Shown piece after piece: positions 35,331 through 47,931 of a DNA stretch of 64,000 nucleotides. Source of the DNA: Cyathus striatus (Eukaryota; Basidiomycota; Agaricomycetes; Agaricales; Nidulariaceae); the NCBI GenBank assembly GCA_025738555.1, contig JAOVFP010000009.1, forward strand, positions 3,410,001 through 3,474,000. Direction: 5' to 3'. The translations under genes and the position numbers were made by a program. Numbering within the stretch: the stretch's first letter is position 1; each line of letters starts with the position of its first letter. The notes beneath the pieces are model-generated. The model did not search any database and had not been told where the DNA came from. It saw only the letters and a list, made by a program, of their open reading frames with translations.

Positions 35331-38300
35331 AGAACTGGACTGGAATAATTGATGGGATGATCCATATATGGACAGATGTGATAAGTGTGGGATATATGTT
35401 TTCCGCGATCCGAAAATGACAGATGTGTCAGCACAAGAACGCAGCGCGACAAGACTAGATTCCTGTCATCTGCTGAATGTGGCAGAAGTAGGCAGGTTCT
35501 TCATCTGTAATTTTTCGTATTTATTAGTGCATTATGATGATGTATAATATGGAAAAATTATATTACGTTATATCTACATCTAACTGAATGGATCGTGAGT
35601 GTTCTATATTTCTAATAGCGATGTAGAGGATGTAAATTAACGAGATAGAAGTGGTGCATGTAGACTGGATATCCTATGATTGATGGGACATGCCATACGC
35701 GGACAGATGTGATAAGCGTGAGATATTTGTGTTGCGCATTCCGAAAATGACACATGACTCAGCACATGAACGCAGCGCGACGAGACTAGATTCCTGTCAT
35801 TTGGTGAATGTAGCGGAAGGAGACAAGTCCTTTATTTGTAATTTTTCGCATTTATTGTTGCATTATGAGGATGTATAATATGGAAAAATTATATTATATT
35901 ATATCTATATCTAAATTAACGGATCGTAGTTATTCTACATTTATAATAGCGACATAGAGGATGTAAATTAATGAAGTAGAAGTGGTGCATGTAGACCAGA
36001 TATCCTATGATTGATGGGATGTGCCATACGTGGACAGAACTGATAAGCATAGGATATTTGTGTTGTGCATTCCGAAAATAACAGATGAGTCAGCACATGA
36101 ATGCAGCGCGATGAGACTAGATTCCTGTCATTTGGTGAATGTAGCGGAAGGAGACAAGTCCTTCATTTGTAATTTTTCGCATTTATTGTTGCATTATGAG
36201 GATGTATAATATGGAATAATTATATTATATTCCATCTACATCTAAATTAATGGATCATAGTTATTCTACATTTATAATAGCGATGTAGAGGATGTAAATT
36301 AATGAAGTAGAAGTGGTGCATGCAGACCGGATATCCTATGATTGATGGGATGTGCCATACGCGGACAGAACTGATAAGCATAGGATATTTGTGTTGCGCA
36401 TTCCGAAAATAACAGATGAGTCAGCACATGAACGCAGCGCGATGAGACTAGATTCCTGTCATCTGGTGAATGTAGTGGAAGGAAGCAGGTTCTTCGTTTG
36501 TAATTTATTGCATTTATTAGTGCATTATGTGGATCTATAACATAGAATAATTATATTGCGAAATATCTACATCTAACGGAATAGATCGTGTGTTTCCTAC
36601 ATTTCTAATAGCGGAGCAGATGATCTAAATGAATGAGGAAGAAGTGGTGCATGTAGACTGGATATCCTATGATTGATGGGATGTGCCATACATGGATAGA
36701 TGTGATAAGAGTTGGATATTTGTGTTGTGTGTTCCGAAAATGAAAGATGAGTCAGCACATGAATGCAGTGCGACGAGACTAGATTCCTGTCATTTGGTGA
36801 ATGTAGCAGAAGGAGGCAAGATCTTCAACTGTAACTTATCGCATTTATTAGTGCATTATGAGGATGTATAATATGGAATAATTATATTATGTTATATCTA
36901 CATCTAACTGAATGGATCATGTGTGTTCTACATTTCTAATAGTGATTTGGAGGATGTAAATTAATGAGGTAGAAGTGGTGCATGTAGATTAGATATCTTA
37001 TGATTGATGGGATGTGCCATATGCGGACAGAAGTTATAAGCATGGGATATTTGTGTTGCGCATTCCGAAAATAACAGATGAGTCAGCACATGAACACAGC
37101 GCGATGAGACCAGTTTCCTGTCAACAACTGAATGTAGCGGAAGGAGGCAGGATCTTTCTTTGTATTTTTTCGCATTTATTAGTGCATTTTGGGGATCTAT
37201 CACATTAAATAATTATATTGTCAAATATGTACATGTATCTGTATGGATCGTATGAGTCCTACATTTCTAATGGTGAAGTAGAGGATTTAAATCAATGATA
37301 TAGAAGTGGTGCATGTAGACTGGATTTACCTTAATTGATGGGATGTGCCATACATGGATGGAAGTGATTAGCGTTGGATATTGGTATGCACGTTCTGAAA
37401 ATGACAGATGAGTCAGCACATGAACACAGCGCGACGAGACTAGGTTCCTGTCATCTGGTGAATGTGGCGGAAGGAGGCAAGTTCTTCATTTGTAATTTTT
37501 CGCATTTATTAGTGCATTATGGGGATGTATAATACAGAATAATTATACTATGTTATATCTACATCTAACTGAATGGATCGTGCATGTTCTACATTTCTAA
37601 TAGCGATTTAGAAGATGTAAATTAATGAGGTAGAAGTGGTGCATGTAGATTAGATATCTTATGATTGATAGGATGTGCCATACGCGGACAGAAGTGATAA
37701 GCGTGACATATTTGTTTTGCGCATTCCGAAAATAACAGATGAGTCAGCACATGAACACAGCGCGATGAGACCAGTTTCCTGTCAACAACTGAATGTAGCG
37801 GAAGGAGGCAGGATCTTTCTTTGTATTTTTTCGCATTTATTAGTGCATTTTGGGGATCTATCACATTAAATAATTATATTGTGTAATATCTACATCTATC
37901 TGTATGGATCGTACGAGTCCTACATCTATTGGTGAAATAGAGGATTTAAATCAATGATATAGAAGTGGTGCATGTAGACTGGATTTACCTTAATTGATAG
38001 GATGTGCCATAGGTGGACAAAAGTCATAGGCGTGGGATATTTGTTTCCTGCGTTTTGAAAATGACATATGAGTCAGCACATGAATGCAGCGCGATGAGAC
38101 TAGATTCCTGTCATATGATGATTGTAGCAGAAGGAGGCAAGAGTTTCATGTTTAATTTTTGCATTTATTCATGCATTATGGGGATCTATCATATAAAAGA
38201 GGTATATACTGAAATATCTACATCTATCTGAATGGACTGTGTGTTTCCTACATTTTTAATAGCGAAGTAGAGGATGTAAATTATTGAAGTGGGAGTGGTG

Positions 38301-40640
38301 CATGTAGACTGGATTTACCTTAATTGATGGGATGTGCCATAGGCGGACAGACATGATAGGCATGGGATATATGTTTTCTGCATTCTGAAAATGACATATG
38401 AGTCAGCACATGAACGCAGCGCAATGAGACTATATTCCTATCATATGATGATTGTAGCGGAAGGAGGCAAGATTTTCATTTTTAATTTATGCATTTATTC
38501 GTGCATTATGGGGATCTATTATATGAAATAGGTATATTCTGAAATATCTACATCTATCTGAATGAATCGTACGAGTCCTACATTTCTAATGGTGAAGTAA
38601 AGGATGTAAATTAAAGAGGTAGAAGTGGTGCATGTAGACTGGATTTACCTTAATTGATGGGATGTGCCATAGGTGGACAGAAGTGATAGGTGTGGGATAT
38701 ATGTTTTCTGCGTTCTGAAAATGACACATGAGTCAGCACATGAACGCAGCGCGACGAGACTATATTCCTATCATATGATGATTGTAGCAGAAGGAGGCAA
38801 GATTTTAATTTTTAATTTTTGCATTTATTCGTGCATTATGGGGATCTATCATATGAAAGAGGTATATTCTGAAATATCTATATCTATCTGTATGGACTGT
38901 GAATATCCTACATTTATAATAGAAAAGTAGAGGATGTAAATTAAAGAGGTAGAAGTGGTGCATGTAGACTGGATTTATCTTAATTGATGGGATGTGCCAT
39001 AGGCGGACAGAAGTGATAGGTGTGGGATATTTGTTTTCTGCGTCCTGAAAATGACACATGAGTCAGCACATGAACACAGCGCAACGAGACTATATTCCTA
39101 TCATATGATGATTGTAGCAGAAGGAGGCAAGATTTTCATTTTTAATTTTTGCATTTATTCATGCATTATGGGGATCTATCATATGAAAGAGGTATATTCT
39201 GAAATATCTACATCTATCTGTATGGACCGTGAATATCCTACATTTATAATTGAAAAGTAGAGGATGTAAATTAAAGAGGTAGAAGTGGTGCATGTAGACT
39301 GGATTTACCTTAATTGATTGGATGTGCCATAGGTGGACAGAAGTGATAGGCGTGGGATATTTGTTTTCCGCGTTCTGAAAATGACACATGAGTCAGCACA
39401 TGAATGCAGCGTGACAAGACTAGATTCCTGTCATCTGATGAATGTGGCGGAAGGAAGTAAGATCTTCATTTGTAATTTATCGCATTTATTAGTGCATTAT
39501 AGGGATCTATCATATGGAATAGGTATATTGTGATATATCTACATTTATCTTAAAGGATCATGCATATCCTACATTTATAATAGCAAAATAGAGGATGTAA
39601 ATTAATGAGGTAGAAATGGTGCATATAGACTGGATATCCTATGATTGATGGGATGTGCCGTATGCAGACAGAAGTGATATGCATGGGATATTTGTTTTCC
39701 ACGTTCTGAGAATGACAGATGCATCGGAAATTAAAACCAGTGCGACGAAACTAGATTCCTGTCATCTGGTGAATGTAGCGGAAGGAGGCAAGATCTTCAT
39801 TTTTAATTTTCGCATTTATTAGTGCATTATGGGGATCTTTTTTGTGTTTTCAAATGACACAGGAGTCAGCACATAAACGCAGCGCGACAAGACTAGATTC
39901 CTGTCATCTGGTGAATGTGGCGGAAGGAGACAATATCTTCATATTTTATTTGTCACATTTATTTGTGCATTATAGGGACCTAGCTTTATCTTATGTAGCA
40001 AGATATTGTGAAATATCTACGTATATTCGAACGGCACCAGTGTATCTTATTTTTATTATAAAGAAGTAGAGGATCTACATTAATGAGGTAAAAGTAGCAC
40101 ATGTAGACTGGATGCACCATAATTAATGTTATACGACATATGCGGACAAATGAATTAATGGTATGATGATTACTGTGTGATATTTGTCTGGAGCATTCAG
40201 ATAAAGAACAGATGAAGTCAGCATTTAAAACCAGTGCGACGAGACTAGCTTTCTGTCATTTGGTGAATGTGGCGGAAGGAGGCAAGTTATTTATTTTTAA
40301 ATGTTTCATACACATCAGCGCATTATCTGACTTTATCTTATGAAAAATATATATTAAGCAATATCTACATTTCTCTGAACGGCTCCAGTCTATCCTACGT
40401 TTCTAACGGTGAAATAGATGATCTACGTTAATGAGGTAGAAGTGGTGCATGTAGACTAGATTTCCCATGATTGATGGTATATGACATATGTTGACAAATG
40501 TGATAACCATGTTATTTTATGCTTTAAAATTTCACACACCAACTGATGAGTCAGCATCTGGAACCAGCGCGATGAGACTAACCTTCTGTCATCTCAACAA
40601 GGTGGCGGTAGGAGGCAAGATATTCTACATTTATTACATC
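35330..40640 (+). repeat. Left subterminal array, 17 units of ~331 bp
   Basis: The conserved segment GACTAGATTCCTGTCAT occurs near 35,451, 35,782, 36,113, 36,444, 36,775, 37,106, 37,437, 37,767, 38,098, 38,429, 38,759, 39,089, 39,418, 39,749, 39,890, 40,244 and 40,578. Spacing is 329-331 bp except for one truncated unit (39,749 to 39,890) and slightly longer inner ones. Other conserved parts are GAGTCAGCACATGAACGCAGC, GATGGGATGTGCCATA and GTGGTGCATGTAGACTGGAT. Units diverge most toward the interior edge. Many units keep an open frame of 62-80 aa, which I regard as a by-product of the repeat. Confidence 0.93.
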
Positions 40641-40705
40641 ACCAGAACTGTACAGTAGACACAGTAGACACAATATGATACAATGACACTGACAACCGAT
40701 CTCCT

Positions 40706-41713
40706 TTAGAAGTTGTAATCACTCCTCAACCATACCACTTTCCATTCCAGAAGTGGTTTCCTCCAGTCGTCATGCATCTCTGTCTGGTTATACCTGATTC
40801 CGAATAGTTCTAATCCCATTTTGTTAAAATTACCCCATGCTGAAGACATTGTTTGAGTCGATGGAGGCTGTGGCGACAATGTTGTGTTGTTCTTCGAAAG
40901 GTTCCTCCAGAATACCTCCAATTCATTCTCGCAGGGTAATTGTCATAGAAGCGATGTGATGTCGTCGGCCCATTTCTTAAAATCATCGTAGTTGAAATCT
41001 GAGTCGACGATATTGTTCATTTGTAGTGACTCCAAGCTTCCAACCATGCGTATGTGGTTGATTAACGACGGTAAAACAATTTCGATAAGATAATATGCGT
41101 ATTGCGCAGTTTCGTAATGCATGTATTGGTATCATGCGATCTGTGGTGTTATCCTGTACTTGTTTAAAACAAGGATATCTATATAATTTCACGTTATTAT
41201 TTGTGGTAATAACATGAAAGAAACCAAACGTACTTTTAACGTATTCTCTTAGACTCTTCGCTGGTAGAAAGTCCATTTCTGGAATCCAGCAATCGTCCGC
41301 CAAGCAGCTCTTGTTGTTATCCTGTGATTTGCACCTTTCACAGGTCGGGCCATGATTTCCAAAAGCCACGACACAATCAGCATCTATGAGCATATGTTAA
41401 GTAAATATTGTCACATTTAGAATACAGGATTTCCATACCATTGGTATGACAATCGTCGCACGTTACTTTGTTGATATAATCTTCTATTTTGTTCACCTCG
41501 CGATGCAACTGCGAGGTAACGATTGAATCCTTGTCAGGGTAGTCGAGGGCAAAAAGGCATGTTGGGAACTGAAAACCGTGAGTGTATGATTAAACATACT
41601 CACGAAAATTAACTTACTTTCATAGAGTTGATGATATACGATTTCAAGGGACCCTCTGACATTCCAACTGCGTAAAAGAATGCCCTTGTATTTTGGAATT
41701 GGTTGCTGGACAT
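40706..41713 (-). pseudogene. Cysteine-cluster family gene, left copy, two TGA stops
   Basis: Paralogue of the gene at 53,966-55,066, with the same four-exon plan. Exons are 41618-41713 (96 nt), 41439-41568 (130 nt), 41234-41383 (150 nt) and 40706-41178. Introns are 49-55 nt in the same phases. The N-terminus (AFFYAVGMSEGPLKSYIINS) matches QYFYVVGMKKGPLRSFILNT. The cluster is C-x2-C-x6-C-x2-A-F-x2-H-x3-C-x2-C-x8-C. The C-terminal WKVVWLRSDYNF matches WKVVWRQEDYDI. Two in-frame TGA codons (41132-41134 and 40943-40945) interrupt exon 4; the first falls where the paralogue has Arg. The frame is otherwise open to the TAA at 40706. Probably an inactivated gene. The cluster suggests zinc binding; function unknown. 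Confidence 0.8.
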
Positions 41714-42708
41714 GTTGGGTGGGTATGGGAAAAAAGATTTGGAGGTCAGGGAGTACGTTGAAAGACATCTATAAAGGACACTGACGAGTGTTTTAGTACA
41801 TGACAGACTCAGTTGGATATGTCTGTGTTTCAGGGATAAGAGTTAAAAAAACAGCGTTACGTACTGCTACCAAATAAAGATTCACGTGAATCAGTACTTC
41901 CGAACTTTATGCAGGATTCACAAGGTGACGTAGTGCACTTCTGTACGATAAGGTTTCTCTGTAGCTTTTTCTCATTAGAAGTATGTATGTTTGAGAACCA
42001 ACAGGTGTGATTGAAGCCACTTTACCTTATTAGCCTCATAGCGACATACATGCATGTTACCAGAACAACAAATCTGCATTTCGGATTATTCCGAATTATT
42101 TCTCTTGAGAATCATTGGAGTCATCGAACTAGTGACATATGGGCATGTTACCAGAACAACAAATCCGCATTTCGGATTATTCCGAATTATTTCTCTTGAG
42201 AATCATTGAAGTCATCGAACACGGTCATTTTCTCTTTTCTGGTTATAGCTTAGCATCTATTATCATTTTTTTATCACCGGTATTTTATCTTTTCTGGGTA
42301 TAGCAATTCAACTCACAGAACACCGTTATTTTTTCTCCTTTGACATATCAATGCCACATTGCCGCCATCTTTTTCAATTTCTTCAAATTTCTATACCCTT
42401 GATGGTACATATTTCTTACACCATGCCTTTCCGATTTTTTTTTTCCGGGTATAGCTCATCATTCAAGTCGATTATCTTTTGTTATCACCCCTTATTTTAT
42501 CTTTTCTTGGCATAGCTTCGAGGTCAGCTCACAGAATGCCGCATTGTAACCCTTTCGACATATCAACGAAATATCACTGCCATCTTTTCAATTTTCCATA
42601 TCTATGCACCCATGACATACATATTTTATTCATTGCCTTGCAAATGGCTAATCAAATTATTTAATTGTTCATGTCAACAGATTACCACAATGAAGAATAA
42701 TAGTATTC
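41714..42708. other. Spacer with two kinds of short direct repeat
   Basis: 42043-42129 and 42134-42220 are near-identical 87-bp copies (GCATGTTACCAGAACAACAA, then TCGGATTATTCCGAATTATT, an internal palindrome). They differ at one CpG (CCGC against CTGC). Between 42,220 and 42,600 the motif TTTTCTGGGTATAGC recurs four times with CACAGAA.(A/G)CCG. No gene. Confidence 0.6.
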
Positions 42709-45700
42709 CTAACTACTATTATGCACTGCATTATATCCAGCAAGCTTTTGCATTTTGGTGCGGTTCCAGATACAAAGAAAAGTCTTCATGTACAATGTAG
42801 CACGGTATTGCCCCATGTAGCTGACTGACTTGCAGATACGCACCATCACTGAGTTACCACACTCGGCAGCACTTGAGTTGAGACCTTTTAATCGGGGATC
42901 TGCAGTAACGGATCGTTTCAGAAAGCAGGCTGTTGAACATTTTTTATGACCTGCGGCATGGAAGTGGTCAATTAGAAACTTAGTCTCGGAAAAAAAATCC
43001 CCTTCTCATGTCATACAGTAAGGACCCAGAGCGCAAGCGAAGTCATAAATCACCTGCTTTGGTGGAACTCTCCATTGTGTATAGAGAGCCAAGAAAACAT
43101 CATCACGGCCTTCGCTGCTTGGCATAGAATGAAAACCATAGCAGATGGAATGTGTACACCAGGCGGCCATGATTCCTCCAGTCAGGCGTTGGGGTGAGTA
43201 CTGAGCATAGTACTTCGAACACTCAGCACCCCAGTCTTGTCCACCTTTATCTTGTGACCTATCGTGTTTCAACCCAGGATAGATTGGCCTATGTCATATC
43301 TGTGGCATGCTGTAGCAACTACCTGTCTAATATTACGGGTCGCAAAGAAAGAAAATGATTAAGCGAAAACAGACACTTACCAATTTCCAGTCATCTTTTG
43401 GAGTTTCCGAAACAGGACTAGATTGAGTAGACAGACTTTGTGCTATAAGCTTATCCAACGTCTCATGTGCACCGCTTTCTATCCAGATGCAAACATCAAT
43501 TAGGTCTTCCGAATATGTGTTTTCTTTGGTATATTCATGTCGTAAAACCAGATAGATTGATGGAATGTTTACCAATCGAGAGAGGGCGTCATCACTTTTC
43601 ATGTGATTGAAATTTCTAAGGGCGTCATAGCCAAGCCTGTTCACCATCTGTACAATCGATTCTTCTGCTGCTATCTGTTGAAACAATAGTTAATATCTAA
43701 ATATTTACTGAGATAATGATATCCAAACCTCCGAAAACAAATAGACATAACTATCATCTGGCCAAGTGTCTCCCATGAATAAACGTGCCGCTAGACGTCC
43801 CAATGCCGGATTGACGTCAGGTAGTTGCAAAAGCATACTTTCTTCGTCATCACCACGAATGAAAGAATTATTAAGATGTGTTTTTTTGGTCATGACAGTA
43901 CATATTAGTTTCCGTAGCTTACAGTCCAGTATGAGCTGCTGCTTGCTGACATAAGACACTTTGTCTTTTCGTTCCGAATGTGGTGATATAGCTGTCAGTG
44001 GCTTAATGGAGGAATGGAGCTGCTTGCAGCTGAACGAGATGGAGACGCCATCAAAAATTACATTATCTGGAGCCAGACCGCAGATATGACACCACATATC
44101 ATTTTCTAAACATAAGAGATTGGCATATGTGAACCAAGCGGCACGGAAGATGAAATCATTGATGAAAGGGATCCCGGTTCCATTATCTGTGTAACCACAA
44201 CTGACTTCCAAAATGAAAGCCACGAAAGGAGTAGGAGAAATGGTGTAAGCCGATGTATAGCGCTCCAGAAGCTCATGTGTAAATAAGTAACGGTTATTGA
44301 GATTCAGGATTTCGATATCTCTGCAGTCGGGACCGATGAATCAGTCTGAGCAAAGACAGTTGTTACACTTCCGAAGTTGAATTTCGGTCACATGTGCACC
44401 GCTAAGCCCGTATACAGTACATGATTTGATCACCATTGGTCCTGAATTTTCAAGTCCAGAACTGCATATACATCGCATATGTTCACCTAATTCAATAAGA
44501 AGAGGTGGTGGAGGTAGTGGCCTTGGCTTTTTATGGTAGAGCTTGGCGTCTGTTTCCAAACGCGCCCAGCTAGGAGGCATTATCGGTAGATACAATATCC
44601 CTTTGTCTGGATCAGAATCAGAGTGGAATTGTTGACCTTGTATGGAATGTGTCAGAAGGGAAACATGTATGAAATATTAGCTCACTTGAGTTCTCCAAGA
44701 GGTTGTAATTGAGTGCAATGTCATCTCGTGCCTCAGGATCGCAGTGCAGGATTTGCTGGAGCTTGTGCCACGTTTTAATAATATGCGGGCACATTGACAG
44801 GTTACATTTTTGGCATTCCCAGCTGCCACTACTGTCATCCAAGCCTTCATGTGATATAATAATTCGATCAAGGAGACCTGCTCCCATATTCACTGAAAAC
44901 AAATGATACGATGTATTGGACTCTGGAAATATTTCGCGATGAAACAGTGTCACATCAGAAGGTACTTTATATGAATGAGTTAGTTATGGGATATGTGTTG
45001 AAGTTGCGAAAAAATACCATTGGGAATATCATTACTATTCGAGAACCTTTCCTTACCAAAGACATACAGAAATTTAGCATGTACACAAGGTGACTTTTTG
45101 GAATTGCAGGTGCACACTGCAGTCATATCTCCATACACTAGCCACCATTGCAGATGAAACCAACGATTCTAAATTTTGGTCATCAGTAATACCATACACA
45201 GAAGATAGATCTATGAACCACTTACTGGCATACTGTTATTCTTTGTGGAATCCCAACCTTGAACAAGAAACAACTCCTTGCTAACTCGTTCAAAACCAAT
45301 CCCACCGTAAAACACGCTGACATGGTACAAATAAAAGATGTTGTCGAGATCTACTTCACTGAAAGGCGCACGGCCGTCATTTAGGAAGGGAAAATTATTG
45401 AGAATGTATTCTTCGTGCATCCCATCAGACCGCAATGGTAGACCATCGTCATATTCCTGGAGCACATCTGAACCTCCATGGATAATCTGAACTAATTCAC
45501 TGGATACTTCATCATTCCTCGACACAGACATAGGGTTGCGTGATCGATGTTGACCAGTATTAGAGCGTGGGTTCTTCACCAATCGCTGTTTTTTTTGAGG
45601 GGATGAGACTGGCTCATAAGGCCCAGATGACGAAACTGACACAGACGCTGAAGCCGACAAAAATGACGATAATGATAGCATTGAGGATTTAAAAAGTCCT

Positions 45701-45810
45701 GGGGCACGCACTATCCTTTCTGGTTCTCTTTCAGCATATAATCCCGGGATACGTTTGATCTCCTCTGGCTCCTTAAATCGCTTGCGACGTTTACATGGAA
45801 TGGAGGACAT
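42709..45810 (-). pseudogene. KDZ transposase with three in-frame TGA codons
   Basis: Transposase of the giant element. Six exons fit: 45234-45810, 45057-45116, 44686-44964, 43729-44636, 43381-43674 and 42709-43326. They total 912 codons with all junction phases agreeing. The N-terminus is basic. Exon 2 encodes a SWIM-like finger C-x-C-x6-C-x-H (CTCNSKKSPCVH) and exon 3 a C-x2-C-x4-C-x-H (WECQKCNLSMCPH). Exon 4 starts with a Cys-rich CxC-type region and holds FDGVS. Exon 6 has the KDZ core TGGIMAAWCTHSICYGFH, YDFACALGPYC and SSAAECGNS. Likely catalytic DDE residues are Asp (44050-44052), Asp (43042-43044) and Glu (42862-42864). TGA codons lie at 44341-44343, 43294-43296 and 43006-43008, the latter two where KDZ proteins usually have Arg. 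No other frame break was seen. Diverges from its partner gene at 46,266. Confidence 0.9.
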
Positions 45811-46265
45811 TGCAAGAGATAGTTGTAAGAAACGACATGGTGCTTCAAAAATAATATCTATTCTTTTTGACACTTGAAACTCGATTTACTAGGTATGAAG
45901 TGCGATCATTTCCCGTGTACAATCCGATCAGTGCATATTTGCATCTGTATACCTCTGATATTGGCACTTAGTGTCGAAGTAAGAAGATACAGTGTTTGAA
46001 TAAGAATAACTATTATTTTTGACATTTGAAACTTGATTTACCCTATAGGTATCAAGCGCAACCATTTCCCGTGTACAATCCGATCAGCGCATATTTGCAT
46101 TTGTATGCCTCTGATATTGGCACTTAGTGTCGAAGTAAGAAACAGAAAACAGGTACCATATCATCCTGCACAAATTGTGCCTTATACTTGCCTTGGTCTG
46201 TTTTTCTGCTGCCAAAAAATACCTCTCACCTTTACTCCATCTGTTCACTTCTTATCCATTCCTCC
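45811..46265. promoter_or_regulatory. Divergent promoter region with a 151-bp duplication
   Basis: Separates the KDZ gene (minus) from its partner (plus). Two near-identical direct copies (about 45,867-45,985 and 46,018-46,142) share CATTTCCCGTGTACAATCCG, TGATATTGGCACTTAGTGTC and GAAGTAAGAA. Doubled control sequence here could couple expression of the two genes or bind the transposase. No clear TATA box was assigned. Confidence 0.55.
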
Positions 46266-47931
46266 ATGAAATCAAAGGGCCAGAAAGCAAATTCCAGCAG
46301 AAAGAAGTCAACCAGATCCCAGAAGGAAACCATGACAAGACTCCCCAACAACAACAGCACACCACAAAGATGTACGAAATGTCCTAGCCGGCCACTTCGC
46401 ATCCAGTGCCCTCATATGAAAGCCAGACAACTTTATCTCACAGTGCATCTTAGAGCTTTAGTATTTACTCATTTCTTATGCTGTTAAAGTCCCAGGATAT
46501 GGACATCACGCCTGTTGTCGCTGAACCTGATGGAGACGAGAACGCATCTGTAAATCACTTTTTTGTTATTACTTTGTGTGATGTACTGATGTAATCTTAG
46601 AGCCCACCTGAACCTATTCCAACCACTTGCAGTCAGAGGCGATGTAACGTATGTACTGACAGGCCACTTCGCAGCCAGTGCCCCCATACAAAGGCTGGAC
46701 AGAATTATCTCATAGTGTGTCTTAGAGCTTTAGTATTTGCTCATATTTTTATGCAGTTAAAGTCCTTAGATTTGGATGCCTCTCCTGGTGTTGCTGAACC
46801 TAGCAGATACGAGAGTGTACCAACTGTAATTTGTGTTTTGTTTATTATCTTGCTTGACTTACTAATACTTATTAGAGCACACATGCCCCCAATTCACCTG
46901 CAGCTGATAAGAACACGTTGCCACTCAGCTCCGATCCTGCCACTACTGATGAGTCTGTGGCCGTACTAACTGTAAATCATGTTCCAGTTATTATTTTATG
47001 CGTGATGTACTGATATATCTCTTAGAGCCCACCCAGGCTTATTGACAATCGTTTTATTGACCCTGTTCTTCTTGCCATGGACCCTTCGGAGTCCTCACCA
47101 ACTCATCTTGCCACAGATCCTGTTATTACTTCGTGCGTGATGTACTGATATATCTCTTAGAACACACATGAACTTATTGACAATAGTTTTATTGACCCTG
47201 TTCTTACTATGAACCCTTCAGAGTCATCATCAGCGCTTCCAGCAGGTACAAATAAGAACAGCTATGATCCAAGGTTGGTTAACTTCCTTGGGTGTCAAAA
47301 ACCTGTAACCATGGAAGAGAAAGAGAAACATTTTGGAACTGTGGAAGGTGTTCAGCAGGGTAGCTTGAACTACAGTGCGTAATAGATCGAATGTTTAACT
47401 TTGATATAATGTTTCATACCACCTTCAGAGATAGTCCAGACAAAGAAATTGGAACCGGAGATACTGGACCGTGCTAGTGCAAGTTGGCGTTTCAACAGAG
47501 ACATCGGGCCCATCATCGCTAAGGTACATAATTGTTTTATCAGTCATATGAACTTTCATTTAATATCACGAATAGACGGAGAGGTTATCATTATCAACAG
47601 GGGCTTGGGTTCTCGTCCTCACCCGTCACACCAGTGAGTCAAGTGGAGCCATTCACTTTGTGTCAAAGACATTGCACGATGAAGCCAATAGCGAATGTGT
47701 TGACTTGGCAAACTTCTTCACGAAGCTAACATCAAAGCTGAAGCAAGCTAGGGTTGCAAACAGCCATTCTTTGATGAAGGAGCTTGAAGTGCGGACGCAA
47801 GAGCTCGATGAGAAAAATAAGGAGCTCGAGAGAAAAATAAGGAGCTCAAGAGAAAAGAAAAAGAAATTGAAGAGCAGAGGACACAGCTATTACAAATGAC
47901 TGGGCTACTTGGTGGTGCGGTTGCAAATTAG
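46266..47931 (+). pseudogene. KDZ partner gene: zinc-cluster repeats plus C-terminal coiled coil
   Basis: Starts ATG 46266, stop TAG 47929-47931. Basic N-terminus (MKSKGQKANSSRKK). A CTKCPSRPLRIQCPH cluster (C-x2-C-x8-C-x-H) is encoded in exon 1 and again, diverged, near 46,640-46,690 (CNVCTDRPLRSQCPH). Exon-intron units are tandemly duplicated. Introns of ~48 nt start GTGCAT/GTGTGT or GTAAATCA and end TTAAAG or TCTTAG. Two LIDN.FIDPVL exons (about 47,035 and 47,165) are another duplicate pair. The last exon has GAIHFVSKTL, VDLANFFTKLTSKLKQ and a long coiled coil with NKEL repeats. The coiled coil shifts frame at an A run near 47,832 (one A short), hence a possible pseudogene. The C-terminal exon matches the partner relic at 15,009. 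Probably a transposition accessory protein; function unproven. Confidence 0.7.

Noticed and set aside
35690..37869. 62-80-aa ORFs repeated in most satellite units (and in the right array)
   Set aside because: Both strands of the unit are open in many copies and others are broken; the frames follow the DNA repeat rather than protein-like substitution. Kept only as a note in the array entries.
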